From: Oscillospiraceae bacterium | GTDB lineage: Bacteria > Bacillota > Clostridia > Oscillospirales > Oscillospiraceae | DNA length: 64,000 nt | Assembly: GCA_015067615.1 (NCBI GenBank) | Contig: SVMD01000004.1 | Coordinates: forward strand, 93,908 to 157,907 | Direction: 5' to 3' | Part shown: positions 8,741-17,313 of the stretch, one piece after another | Layout: each line of letters starts with the position of its first letter | Numbering within the stretch: position 1 is the first letter of the stretch | Translations under genes and position numbers: made by a program | Notes under the pieces: generated by a model | What the model saw: only the letters and a program-made list of their open reading frames with translations | Told to the model about the DNA's origin: nothing | The model's database searches: none

Positions 8741-10750
8741 TCAGTTCTCCTGTTTTATCAGAACTGTCACCTGGTAAGGTGCCAGACAGACGCGGTCGGC
8801 ATGAAATTGTCCCGTGAGAATATCCAGATACCGTCCATCCAGTTCCAGTACGCCGCAGCTTCCGCCGTATTCCGCGGCTGATATCCCCCGGATTCCTTCC
8901 CCCTCCCGGTATGCAGCCGCCACCGTACCTTCAATGGGACAACACGTTGCGCCACAACCGTTCACGGCCAGTTTCAGCAGGCGTTTCCCGTCCTCCGGCG
9001 TCGGAAGTGTGCCCAGGACAATGATGGTGCCCTTCCCCAGTTTTTTCTCAAAAACCAGTGCTTTTCCCGCAAGGGTGGAATAATAACCCTCTGCCGTTGC
9101 CAGGACCTTCGCATCCGCAGGTACATCGAACAGCTGCAGCCATTTTTCCGCCCGGAAGGGGCTGCCGTCACTCCAGCTGCAGGGAACCCGATGCTCCCCA
9201 TCAGGAACCTGGTACAAAAGCTTCGCTCCGGTGAGCCGTTCCAGGATGCCGGTTTCCCGGTCCCGATAGTGGGCGCCGATGTCATCCCGGATGTCCGTCA
9301 TGGGACCGGCGATCCAGGTTCCGCCGTTTCTGACCCAGGCTTCAATCCGTTCCGGCAGTCCCGGCTCCTCCAGTGTCAGCATAAAGGGGGTGTACAAAAG
9401 CTTGTATTTTGTCAGGTCTTTCCCCGGCGGGATCACATCCGGCCGGATGCCCAGAGCTGCCATGGGCTCGTAGGCCTTGTACAGCCGTTTGGTGTAGGCG
9501 GTTTCCCAGGCATGGCTTCCCTCCTCCCAGACCACCGCCTGCTCTTTCATCAGGTAGTCGTTCCGGGAAGATACCATCATGGCAACATCCGTTCGGATCC
9601 GGGTATTGGACAGGAATTCCCCGCAGATTTCGTACTCTTCTGCGGTCTGCCGGACCTCCGGGAAGATGTGCATAGGCTGCCCCGACGCATACAGCACCGC
9701 ACCGTGCATCAGTTCATGTCCCGCCCAGTGCTGCCGCCAGAGCCAGTACAGGTTTGCCTCCGCGCCCAGCTCCACAGGGAGCCAGGAATTCAGGCGGCAG
9801 AAGCCTTCGGCACGGAGATTGGAAGGGGTGCTGGTGGCGCCGTTCCAGCAGGTGGCCGTTTCCGTGACCCAGAAGGGCCGGTCTTTCAGGCCCCGCATAT
9901 AGTCGAACCAGAACAGCTCCCGCCGGATACTCTGCTCGTCGTCATAATGATTGTACTGCACCACATCCAGGAAGGCATTCATCTGCTCGTAATCCTGGTT
10001 GAATACCGGCATCATGTCCGTTCCAACCGGCGCGGATGTGTATTGGTGCAGAATATCCGCCTGCATCTTCACAAAATCAGTGTGGGACTGGGCCAGGAAC
10101 CGGTTCCACTCAAATTTCAGGTGGGGAGAATGCCATGTATGGGGCAATGGCCTTGGAATCTGATCAAACCGGTCATAGGCCTGGCTGAACAAATTCAGAT
10201 TCCACCGGTCATTCAGGTTTTCAATGGTGCCGTACCGTTTTTCCAGGTACTCAGCAAAACCTTTCCGGCAGTGGCTGCACCAGCAGCCGTCAAAGGCCGC
10301 GATCTCGTTGTCGATCTGCCAGCCGATGACGTTGGGATGCTTCCCAAATTCCCGGACCAGCCGTTCCGCGATCCGGGCACTGTAATGACGGTAGGTGGGA
10401 TTGTTGGAGCAGCAGTGACGGCGGCCGCCGTGCTGCATGGCCATGCCGTTTTCCTTGATCATCCGCATTTCCGGGTCCAGCTCTTCCAGCCACAGGGGCG
10501 GTGTTGCGGAGGGGGTTCCGAGAATGACCCGAATTCCGGCATCTGCCAGCCTGCCGATCACCCGGTGAAGCCACAAAAAGTCAAATTCACCATTTCGGGG
10601 CTCCATCTTCTTCCAGGCAAACTCTCCGATGCGAACCACCGTGATCCCCGCCTGTTTCATCATGGCTATGTCCTGGGCCTGGGCGTCCTCCGGCCAGGCT
10701 TCCGGGTAATAGGCTGCGCCCAGCATGGGCATTTTCATGGTCTTTGTCAT
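8741..10750 (-). CDS. GH42 beta-galactosidase (669 aa)
   Basis: Full-length GH42 enzyme with a TIM barrel (about 8-390), a glutamine-amidotransferase-like domain (about 395-600) and a C-terminal beta domain. The acid/base is Glu149 in GWQIDNE and the nucleophile is Glu297 in FWVTETAT. Cysteines 156, 158 and 161 (CWCSHC), with an earlier Cys pair near 113, match the zinc-site cysteines known in this family. The ATG at 10750 is preferred to an upstream TTG because GGGAGGG lies about 11 bases before it. There is no signal peptide, so it acts inside the cell, probably on galactose-containing oligosaccharides in the mannan locus. Confidence 0.9.
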   Translation of the reverse strand: MTKTMKMPMLGAAYYPEAWPEDAQAQDIAMMKQAGITVVRIGEFAWKKMEPRNGEFDFLWLHRVIGRLADAGIRVILGTPSATPPLWLEELDPEMRMIKENGMAMQHGGRRHCCSNNPTYRHYSARIAERLVREFGKHPNVIGWQIDNEIAAFDGCWCSHCRKGFAEYLEKRYGTIENLNDRWNLNLFSQAYDRFDQIPRPLPHTWHSPHLKFEWNRFLAQSHTDFVKMQADILHQYTSAPVGTDMMPVFNQDYEQMNAFLDVVQYNHYDDEQSIRRELFWFDYMRGLKDRPFWVTETATCWNGATSTPSNLRAEGFCRLNSWLPVELGAEANLYWLWRQHWAGHELMHGAVLYASGQPMHIFPEVRQTAEEYEICGEFLSNTRIRTDVAMMVSSRNDYLMKEQAVVWEEGSHAWETAYTKRLYKAYEPMAALGIRPDVIPPGKDLTKYKLLYTPFMLTLEEPGLPERIEAWVRNGGTWIAGPMTDIRDDIGAHYRDRETGILERLTGAKLLYQVPDGEHRVPCSWSDGSPFRAEKWLQLFDVPADAKVLATAEGYYSTLAGKALVFEKKLGKGTIIVLGTLPTPEDGKRLLKLAVNGCGATCCPIEGTVAAAYREGEGIRGISAAEYGGSCGVLELDGRYLDILTGQFHADRVCLAPYQVTVLIKQEN

Positions 10751-10789
10751 ATCCGTTTTATCCCTCCCCACCGTACTGTGATCCAAAAG

Positions 10790-11878
10790 TTACCTGGATC
10801 CGATGACGCTTACCAGATAAAAGGGTACCGCGTCGTTTTCGTGAGCTTCGGCAATGCGAATCTCCACCCTGCGCCGTTTCAGCTCTCCGTGAGTCAGAAT
10901 GGTATCGATATACAGGCAGTCACCCCAGTCCTCCCGGAAATTGGCGTCCAGCAGGACAGGGCTTTCCACACCGTCCACATACACCTTCGCAATGGGCGCG
11001 GGCTTTCTGACGGATTTGCGGTACTGCACAGCGATGCCGGTGCTTTCGATCTCAAATGTAATGCTGTCCCCTGCTTTCCAGGCTGTAAAGCCTCGGCGGA
11101 ACATCTGGGTAATGTGCTCCTGGGGCGCAGGATCCGGGACAAAGCCCGCCAGAATGGGTGCGGCGTTGTGGTTCTGGTAACGAACGCTGTGCTCGTATTC
11201 ATTTCGGGTCAGGGCCGGCGGCAGGGAAACCGGGTGAGAACCGGCTTCTGTTTCCTCCCGGATCCGGTCCAGAAGGCGGGTAACGACTCCTGCCACCAGT
11301 GCGTGGCCCGCATCATTGGGATGCAGGTCATCCGGAGTGATGTCCCGGTTGGGGATCTCCCCGGAGAGTATCTTCTGATAGATGGTGCTGCGCATGCTGA
11401 CGCAGGGAATATCATAGTACTTTCCGATTCTCAGATGCACATCCTCGGCGCTGAAGCCGTTATCATAGCAGACATTATGGATCAGAACCGGAGCACTGCC
11501 AGAGGCCAGCACACACCGCACCAGGCCCTCATAGGTTTCTTCAAACTGCTCCGTGGGGGAATCGTTGACGCTGAACTCTATAAACACCACATCGGGCCTG
11601 AACCGAAGCAGATCCTCCTCCACCCGGGCCACGCCGAACTGGGACGTGGTACCGCCGATTCCGGCATTGATATAGCGCACCTTGGGGAATTTCTCCGCCC
11701 ACCAGCGGTAGACCAGATAGGCGTAGCAGGTTTCCGGGGTGGAAGAGAGGGAGCCCTGGGTGATGGAGCCGCCGATGAAGCCGATGGTGACTTCCTCCCC
11801 CGCCGCGGCGCGGGTCATAACGCCCCTCACCGCCGCCGGATTGCCGGGATTTACGATACCCTTTTCAAAATCAACCAT
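10790..11878 (-). CDS. SGNH acetyl esterase, CE17-like mannan deacetylase (362 aa)
   Basis: An N-terminal SGNH hydrolase domain (about 1-240) has GGSITQG (nucleophile Ser38), NAGIGGTTS, FSVNDSP and DLHPNDAGH, which supply the Ser, Gly, Asn and Asp-His residues. A C-terminal jelly roll (about 265-362) resembles a CBM35-type module. This order matches the mannan O-acetylesterase CE17 described in Roseburia intestinalis, which acts on 2-O-acetyl mannose. The CE2-like esterase directly upstream forms the same pair as in that organism. There is no signal peptide, so it probably works on imported oligosaccharides. Family assignment is from recalled architecture, not a search. Confidence 0.8.
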   Translation of the reverse strand: MVDFEKGIVNPGNPAAVRGVMTRAAAGEEVTIGFIGGSITQGSLSSTPETCYAYLVYRWWAEKFPKVRYINAGIGGTTSQFGVARVEEDLLRFRPDVVFIEFSVNDSPTEQFEETYEGLVRCVLASGSAPVLIHNVCYDNGFSAEDVHLRIGKYYDIPCVSMRSTIYQKILSGEIPNRDITPDDLHPNDAGHALVAGVVTRLLDRIREETEAGSHPVSLPPALTRNEYEHSVRYQNHNAAPILAGFVPDPAPQEHITQMFRRGFTAWKAGDSITFEIESTGIAVQYRKSVRKPAPIAKVYVDGVESPVLLDANFREDWGDCLYIDTILTHGELKRRRVEIRIAEAHENDAVPFYLVSVIGSR

Positions 11879-11879
11879 G

Positions 11880-12935
11880 TCAGTCCTCCCAGATTTCAGG
11901 TCCCAGGGACTCGATGAAGGCGCTCAGCTCCCTGCCCATCTGCTCCGCTTCGGGTACGCGGATGTGGCCATGGGTGCCGCAGCCGTTATTGCTGTACAGG
12001 AAGTGATGGATATTGGGGTCATTCAGCTCCTGCCAGACCTCATGGATGGACTTATCCCAGTTTTCCCAGTGGTTGAGGATGGTGGTGGAGAGAATGATCA
12101 CTGCCTTCGGGTAGCGGCTGCGCAGCTGACGGATGAACGCAGCGTAGTGCGCCCGCCATTTTTTTGCCTTGGGATGGTCATAGTTGTCCCACATATAGTC
12201 ATGGGGGTGGTTGTCGTTCTGTCCGATGGCCACGATGACCACATGGGGGGTATAGCGGGAGAAATCCCAGGGTTTTTCCGGAGCGATCTGGGTATTGTAC
12301 TGAATTTTGTCATACATGTATTCCATGCCCAGATAATCCGGCGCATGGAAATAGCCGGTGCCCTCCAGCAGGGCGATACCACCCTGGGCAATGTTGTGCA
12401 GTTGGGAATTCAGCATCCGGGCGGTGTACCAGGCATAGGAGTAGTAGCTGTTGGAGAATTCTCCGTTATGGGGCGGATCCGCCAGGCCGCAGTATTCCAC
12501 CGCTTCAGACACTTCTCCGGCGGAAACGCTGTCACCGTATACCTCGATCCTGCGGTCGGGCAGGGGCTCCGGTGGAAAAACGTCCGCGTTTTCATCGATG
12601 ATCAGGCCGTGTAAGATCAGCTGGTGGCAGGAATCCATCCGTTTGAACAGGAGCAGCTCATGTTCCCGGTCCTCAAGACCGGCAGCCAGAAGGATTTCCT
12701 GCCGGCCCTCCGGCTTCAGCAGAATTTTGCTCTCTTCCCCATCCACGATAACGCCGAGATAATTGTCCCAGCAGCCGCGCATGTTGGTAACCAGGGCGGA
12801 AATTCCGGTGCCGGTAAAGCGGACTTTCACATAAGTGGAGGGAAATACCCAGACAGGTTTTTGGGGATCTTCAAAGTCGATGCGGCCCATATACTGCAGG
12901 GCAGGGTGATCGGGACGGATCCATTTTTTTTGCAT
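11880..12935 (-). CDS. CE2-type acetyl esterase (351 aa)
   Basis: An N-terminal jelly-roll domain (about 1-120) precedes an SGNH esterase domain (about 125-350) with EVYGDSVSAGE (nucleophile Ser136), NIAQGGIA and VVIVAIGQNDNH. This N-jelly-roll plus C-SGNH order is that of carbohydrate esterase family 2. In Roseburia intestinalis a CE2 enzyme removes 3-, 4- and 6-O-acetyl groups from manno-oligosaccharides and works with CE17. The start at 12935 is chosen because AAGGAAG lies 8 bases upstream; earlier in-frame ATGs fall on or before that site. It ends one base before the CE17-like start and is preceded by an intrinsic terminator hairpin. Confidence 0.83.
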   Translation of the reverse strand: MQKKWIRPDHPALQYMGRIDFEDPQKPVWVFPSTYVKVRFTGTGISALVTNMRGCWDNYLGVIVDGEESKILLKPEGRQEILLAAGLEDREHELLLFKRMDSCHQLILHGLIIDENADVFPPEPLPDRRIEVYGDSVSAGEVSEAVEYCGLADPPHNGEFSNSYYSYAWYTARMLNSQLHNIAQGGIALLEGTGYFHAPDYLGMEYMYDKIQYNTQIAPEKPWDFSRYTPHVVIVAIGQNDNHPHDYMWDNYDHPKAKKWRAHYAAFIRQLRSRYPKAVIILSTTILNHWENWDKSIHEVWQELNDPNIHHFLYSNNGCGTHGHIRVPEAEQMGRELSAFIESLGPEIWED

Positions 12936-12950
12936 TTCCATCTTCCTTTC

Positions 12951-12981
12951 AAAAAACGGGCTTGCACCGCAAGCCCGTTTT
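12951..12981 (-). terminator. Intrinsic terminator directly before the CE2 gene
   Basis: On the minus strand a perfect 13-bp stem AAAACGGGCTTGC / GCAAGCCCGTTTT with a GGT loop runs into T6, and the ribosome binding site of the CE2 gene follows at once. It should end or attenuate transcripts coming from the DUF624/transporter genes. Confidence 0.8.
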
Positions 12982-13023
12982 ATCATGATTCGTATCATCC
13001 AATCTCCGATTCACTTTCCGATT

Positions 13024-13040
13024 GAGATGATGTTCGTCTC
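13024..13040. promoter_or_regulatory. Short dyad in the CE2 upstream spacer
   Basis: GAGATGA and TCGTCTC form 7-base arms with one mismatch and a 3-base loop, in the 132-base spacer before the CE2 gene. I found no convincing promoter hexamers in this spacer. The dyad could be an operator or a small hairpin. Confidence 0.25.
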
Positions 13041-13067
13041 AAGGATAATCGTGCAGGGGTCAGAAAA

Positions 13068-13709
13068 TTATTGAAAATACCATTTCTCCGCTTCTTCCGG
13101 CGTGGCCGGTTTGGGGGAATTCTGAAGCAGAATTTTCTCCATCAGAAAGGTCTGCAGCCAGAACATGCATCCCGGAAAAACCAGAATGCCCCAGGGCATC
13201 AACCAGGTGCCAAAAAGAAGAGCCAGCAGAAGCAGAAACAGCAGAATTGTCGTAATCAGGTGGCGGAATGTGAGGATAACCGCCATTTTAATCAGCGCAG
13301 AATTGGGTTTTGCAAATCTGGAAAGGCAGGGCCAGAGATACATGGTGCAGCTCACCGCCGCTGCCAGGAGAAAATAGAACAGGTACAGCACAGCAAGGGG
13401 AATCCCCGGATCGCTGTAGAGATAGATACATTCAAAAGCCAGCAGGATAATCAGGAAGCCCCAAAGCAGGGTGCACATGGCAGCCTGCCGGAAATTGAGA
13501 CGAAAGGCGGAGAAAAACTCCGGCACCACCTTGCCGGTGTGGCGGCGGACGCATTTGGCGGCGGCGTAATAAGCCGCGGTGGACGCGGCGCCGATGGTAA
13601 ACACAGGGATGCAGCACACAGCCCAGAGAACACTGATCACCAGCATATTCCAAAGCCAGTTCATTGCCCTGGCGTAGGGACCGTTCAGCGAGAACAGCTC
13701 TTCCAGCAT
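13068..13709 (-). CDS. DUF624 (YesL-type) membrane protein (213 aa)
   Basis: A hydrophobic protein with about five membrane segments and the N-terminal FSLNGPYARAMNWLWNMLVIS typical of the DUF624/YesL family. These proteins recur beside carbohydrate ABC transporters of the CUT1 type and lack a known biochemical role. The start at 13709 is preferred because GGGGAGAG lies just upstream, while the longer frame begins within the preceding hairpin. It is the last gene before the terminator at 12951. Confidence 0.85.
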   Translation of the reverse strand: MLEELFSLNGPYARAMNWLWNMLVISVLWAVCCIPVFTIGAASTAAYYAAAKCVRRHTGKVVPEFFSAFRLNFRQAAMCTLLWGFLIILLAFECIYLYSDPGIPLAVLYLFYFLLAAAVSCTMYLWPCLSRFAKPNSALIKMAVILTFRHLITTILLFLLLLALLFGTWLMPWGILVFPGCMFWLQTFLMEKILLQNSPKPATPEEAEKWYFQ

Positions 13710-13732
13710 AGGTACTCTCCCCTCTTTTTCTT

Positions 13733-13762
13733 GGGTCCGCACCCGGAACCGGGTGCGGACCC
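13733..13762 (-). other. Strong intercistronic hairpin without a T-tract
   Basis: A perfect 14-bp stem GGGTCCGCACCCGG / CCGGGTGCGGACCC with a 2-base loop lies between the solute-binding gene and the DUF624 gene. On the minus strand it is followed by AAGAAAAA, not T residues, so it is not a classic terminator. It is placed to protect the 3' end of the solute-binding mRNA, as is common in sugar-transporter operons. Confidence 0.65.
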
Positions 13763-13793
13763 TTTGGTTAGTCAGGAAATGACTGTTGTCAGC

Positions 13794-15233
13794 TTAGCCG
13801 AAGTAAGCGTCGATGGCTGCCTGGAATTCCTGGCGATAGGTCTCCTGGAACTGAGCGGCAGTCATGGTGCCGAAGATCAGAGCTTCCAGATCCCATGCGA
13901 CGCCCAGGCTCTGGTAAACGTCGAACTGCTCGCGGGAGCCGATGTCGAACATGGTCTCAAAGTTTTCCACCTGAATATCGGGATCGGATGCGGTGGTTGC
14001 ATACCACCACCACATGGTCTCCTGATCGTCACGGACGCTGACATCGTCCAGATACCAGTTGGACAGAGCCTCGAAGGCATTGTAGACCAGCTCGGGATTC
14101 TCAATGCCGTTGGGGATGAACCAGAAGGAGCCGGAGGTCAGCTTGCCCTTGTTGGTCTCAGCGCTGCCGCTGGGGCCCACGGGCCACTGGACATAGGCAG
14201 TCTGGAACTCCAGAGTGGAGCCCACGGAGCCGTCCCAGTCGTAGTCGGCGTTGGAGGAAGCGATCCAGGCGGCGCCGGGCCAGAAGCCGATGTTGCCGTC
14301 TCTGTAGGCAAAACGGGTCACATCGCCGTTGTCCTCAGCGGGATAGGGAGCGCAGACATTGTAGGTGTTGTACAGGTCAGCGTAGAACTGCAGAGCTTCG
14401 CCGGTGGCGGAGGAGCTCAGGCCCTCGGTGGTGCCGGCAGCGATGTTGGCACCGTTGGCCATCAGCAGCTGGGAAACAACGTCTTCCTTGAAGCCGTTGA
14501 AGCCGTACTGGTCGTTGACGCCGTCGCCGTCGGTATCCTGGGTCAGAACCTGGCAGTACTCAACGAACTTGTCCCAGGTCCACTCGCCGCGCTTGTACAG
14601 CTCACGGGGATCTTCCAGGTTGTTGTCTTCCAGCATTTCCACATTGAATGCCAGGGGGTAGGTGGCCTCGACCACGTTCTGGCCCAGAACCTGCTTCATC
14701 AGGCAGACCTTGCCGTCGCCCAGATCCAGATAGCTCAGGACGCCCTGATCGGTCAGGATATCAGCATCGGCGGGCAGGACGGTGCTCAGGTCAACGGCCA
14801 GGCCGTTCAGAGCGGCGGGAATACCCATGGTCAGGTCGCACAGGTAGATATCGCACTCGGGGGTGCCGGCCAGGATGGAGGTGTTGATGGACTCGGTAAT
14901 GCCGGTGTAGGTCAGGTTGACGTACTCAAACTCCACGTTGTACTTCTCCTCGACCAGCTTGACCACGTCAAAACGCATCTGGTCAGCCAGGGAGCCAACA
15001 TAGGCGGGGTCGTCTTCCAGGGCTTCGTGGGTGGAGTCGTAGTAGATATCCCACCACACGCCGATGGTGATCTTACGCTTCTCACCGGAGGGAGCAGGGG
15101 GATTGGTGGTCTGAGCGCTGTCATCCTTGGGTGCTTCGGTTTCCTTGGGCGCGGTTTCGCCGCCGCAGGCTGCCAGGGACAGAACCATGACCAGAGCCAG
15201 GACGATGGCCAGGAGCTTCTTAAAGGTTGTCAT
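13794..15233 (-). CDS. Sugar ABC transporter solute-binding lipoprotein (479 aa)
   Basis: A signal peptide with lipobox LAAC and a Thr/Pro-rich linker precede a CUT1-type extracellular solute-binding domain (about 45-479). Typical regions are MRFDVVKLVEEKYNVEFEYVN near the N-terminus and the FWPGAAWIASSNADYDWDG-like substrate region. It probably serves the permease pair at 17314-19242 by capturing manno-oligosaccharides at the cell surface. It is preceded by AGGAGG at good spacing and flanked by intercistronic hairpins that may raise its mRNA level. Confidence 0.88.
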   Translation of the reverse strand: MTTFKKLLAIVLALVMVLSLAACGGETAPKETEAPKDDSAQTTNPPAPSGEKRKITIGVWWDIYYDSTHEALEDDPAYVGSLADQMRFDVVKLVEEKYNVEFEYVNLTYTGITESINTSILAGTPECDIYLCDLTMGIPAALNGLAVDLSTVLPADADILTDQGVLSYLDLGDGKVCLMKQVLGQNVVEATYPLAFNVEMLEDNNLEDPRELYKRGEWTWDKFVEYCQVLTQDTDGDGVNDQYGFNGFKEDVVSQLLMANGANIAAGTTEGLSSSATGEALQFYADLYNTYNVCAPYPAEDNGDVTRFAYRDGNIGFWPGAAWIASSNADYDWDGSVGSTLEFQTAYVQWPVGPSGSAETNKGKLTSGSFWFIPNGIENPELVYNAFEALSNWYLDDVSVRDDQETMWWWYATTASDPDIQVENFETMFDIGSREQFDVYQSLGVAWDLEALIFGTMTAAQFQETYRQEFQAAIDAYFG

Positions 15234-15296
15234 TTTTATTTCCTCCTATTGATTCATTTCGCTGTTTCAATGGTGGGAACCTGTTTGGGCCTCCAA

Positions 15297-15325
15297 GGGG
15301 CAGCGGTCGTACGCACCGCCACCCC
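15297..15325 (-). other. Intercistronic hairpin
   Basis: GGGG-CA-GCGGT and ACCGC-CA-CCCC arms form a symmetrical hairpin with one internal loop, in the 126-base gap between the repeat lipoprotein and the solute-binding gene. There is no T-tract, so a role in mRNA stability or partial attenuation is more likely than termination. Confidence 0.5.
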
Positions 15326-15359
15326 AAAAACAAGGAGGCAACTTCAGGTAAAGCGCAAA

Positions 15360-17192
15360 TTATTCGGCTGCGGTACCGATGGAGACGGAGAAGACTTCCC
15401 AGTCACCGCTGGCCTCAAACTGCAGCATGGTGCCCCAGGTGGAGACATCCTCGCCGCAGACTGCGGCCATCTGCTCATAGGTCACCTGCAGGGTGGAGCC
15501 GTCGTAAATGGGGGTGATGCCATTGTCGGCATTGATGCGCATCCAGCCGGCTGCGGACCAGGGCAGCAGTGCCCACAGGTCGCCGTTGGCGGAGCTGTAC
15601 TGAACCGTCAGCACGGTGCCGGGCTGGAACATTGCCCACTGCTCGGCAGTCAGCTCGAAGCCGTTCTGGGCCCAGCCGCCGCCGGTGCAGGCGAAGCCTT
15701 CCACGGCCACATTGTTGGCGGTGTTCACGAAGGAACCGGTGCAGATGGAGACAGCAAAGACCTCCCAGTCGCCGCTGGCCTCAAACTGCAGCATGGTGCC
15801 CCACTTGGACACGTCCTCGCCGCAGACTGCGGCAAACTGCTCGTAAGGCACCTGCAGGGTGGCGCCGTCACAGATGGGGGTAACACCGTTGTCGCCGTTA
15901 ATACGCATCCAGCCGGCCTCGGACCAGGGCAGCAGCGCCCACAGGTCGCCGTTGGCGGAGGTGTAGCTGACCTCCAGGATGGTACCGGGCTGGAACATTG
16001 CCCACTGCTCGGCAGTCAGCTCGAAGCCGTTCTGGGCCCAGCCGCCGCCGGTGCAGGCGAAGCCGTCAACCAGAGTTTTGCCGGCAGTTCTCACCAGACC
16101 GGAGTTCTGGCCCACCTTCACGGAGTAGACCTCCCAGTCGCCGCTGGCCTCACACTGCAGCCGGGCGCCCCAGGTGGAGGTATCTTCGCCCAGGACCAGT
16201 GCAAACTGCTCGTAGGTGATCTGGGCAATATTCTTGGAGTTGTTGTAGTTGACGGTTGCGCCGTTTTCGGAGTTGATGCGCTTCCAGCCGGCAGCGGAAT
16301 CGGGCATGACGACCCAGATATCGCCGGTGGCGGAGGCGTACTCGATCTCGACCACAGCGCCGGGAACCATGGCAGCCAGGAAGTCCTCGGTCATGTCCAC
16401 ACCGTTCTGAGCCCATGCGCCGCCGGTGATACCGGACATGCCGTCCAGGGAAACGGTGGCAGCGGCCAGGTAGGACAGGTTGGACATATCCTTGTCACCG
16501 CCGAAGCCATTGGGGGCAGCGAAGGCAACAGAGGTATCGGCAGCGATCAGATTGCCGGAGGCATCCAGGAAGCGGATGTCGTCGATGAAGAAGTTGGCAT
16601 TTGCCTTGCCGGCGGTTGCTCCGTTGTCGGTGCTCAGAGTAACCACCATCAGAGGTGCGGTTTCAGCGGAGAAGGCCTGATCCTTCAGAACAACAGACGC
16701 CACCTTGGGGTTCTTGTTCTCCAGATACACGGACCAGCCGTAGGCGACCTTGCTCAGGCCCTTGTCTTCCCACAGCTTGACTTCGCCGGAACAGGCGTAG
16801 AACTCGCCGTCGGGATTCTCGATGCCCATGGTCATCTCAACGGATGCCACGTTGGCAGCGTTTTCACCCAGCAGGCTCCACACGTCGAAGGCCACATAGG
16901 GGACCTTGCCGGAGCCGTTAGTAACCTTCAGAGCCTTGCTGCCGTTGTAATCCACGATCTCAACGGTGGAGGCGTCTGCATTGGCCATGCCGTCGTAAAC
17001 GGCCACGTAACCCAGATTGCCGTCTTCAAAGTCGACGCTGACTTCGGCCTTGACGGGTTCAGTGACGACGGGGGGCTCGGTTGCGTTGGTAGGTGCCTGG
17101 GTTGTTTCGGGGGTAGTTTCGCCACCGCATGCTGCCAGAGACAGGAGCATGACGATGCTCATTACCAGGGCTAACATTTTTCTTGCTTTCAC
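15360..17192 (-). CDS. Three-repeat cell-surface glycan-binding lipoprotein (610 aa)
   Basis: Starts at GTG with GGAGG 8 bases upstream. A signal peptide with lipobox LAAC (Cys22) and a Thr/Pro linker lead to an N-terminal beta-sandwich-like module (about 48-210, ending FFIDDIRFLD, as seen in carbohydrate-binding modules). Three related modules follow (about 246-361, 371-484 and 493-605). Each has a GG(A/G)WAQNG start, a W(A/V)(L/V)(L/M)P near the middle, AGW(M/K)RIN and a closing GDWEV(Y/F). No catalytic motif is visible. It sits between a permease pair and a solute-binding lipoprotein, so a glycan-capture role at the cell surface is inferred. I do not recognise a named CBM family for the repeats. 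Confidence 0.8.
   Translation of the reverse strand: MKARKMLALVMSIVMLLSLAACGGETTPETTQAPTNATEPPVVTEPVKAEVSVDFEDGNLGYVAVYDGMANADASTVEIVDYNGSKALKVTNGSGKVPYVAFDVWSLLGENAANVASVEMTMGIENPDGEFYACSGEVKLWEDKGLSKVAYGWSVYLENKNPKVASVVLKDQAFSAETAPLMVVTLSTDNGATAGKANANFFIDDIRFLDASGNLIAADTSVAFAAPNGFGGDKDMSNLSYLAAATVSLDGMSGITGGAWAQNGVDMTEDFLAAMVPGAVVEIEYASATGDIWVVMPDSAAGWKRINSENGATVNYNNSKNIAQITYEQFALVLGEDTSTWGARLQCEASGDWEVYSVKVGQNSGLVRTAGKTLVDGFACTGGGWAQNGFELTAEQWAMFQPGTILEVSYTSANGDLWALLPWSEAGWMRINGDNGVTPICDGATLQVPYEQFAAVCGEDVSKWGTMLQFEASGDWEVFAVSICTGSFVNTANNVAVEGFACTGGGWAQNGFELTAEQWAMFQPGTVLTVQYSSANGDLWALLPWSAAGWMRINADNGITPIYDGSTLQVTYEQMAAVCGEDVSTWGTMLQFEASGDWEVFSVSIGTAAE
15378..16457 (-). repeat. Tandem coding repeat, about 366 bp per unit
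   Basis: Units two and three share long stretches of identical DNA; for example GGGCTGGAACATTGCCCACT starts at both 15621 and 15987, exactly 366 bases (122 codons) apart. The first unit is more diverged. This indicates a recent duplication of the last module inside the lipoprotein gene. Confidence 0.85.
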
Positions 17193-17313
17193 TTTTCTGT
17201 CCTCCTTGAAATAATTGTGGTTTTGCCAGGAGCGCGAAAGGGATGTGCTGTCATATTTCCGGGACCTTCCTCCCCTCTTGTTGAAATGTATCAGTTATCG
17301 AGCAAAAGCGGAT

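Noticed and set aside
9191-11917. 908-residue plus-strand ORF
   Set aside because: Antisense to the GH42 and CE17-like genes; no domain is recognisable and the composition (many Gly, His, Gln, Val) is typical of a shadow frame.
13733-13762. Terminator after the solute-binding gene
   Set aside because: The stem is strong, but on the transcribed strand it is followed by AAGAAAAA rather than T residues. It is listed as an mRNA-stabilising hairpin instead.
13071-17174. 1367-residue plus-strand ORF
   Set aside because: It is an antisense shadow of the solute-binding and repeat lipoprotein genes, which have signal peptides, lipoboxes, ribosome binding sites and family motifs on the other strand. 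High GC and codon bias keep the opposite frame open.
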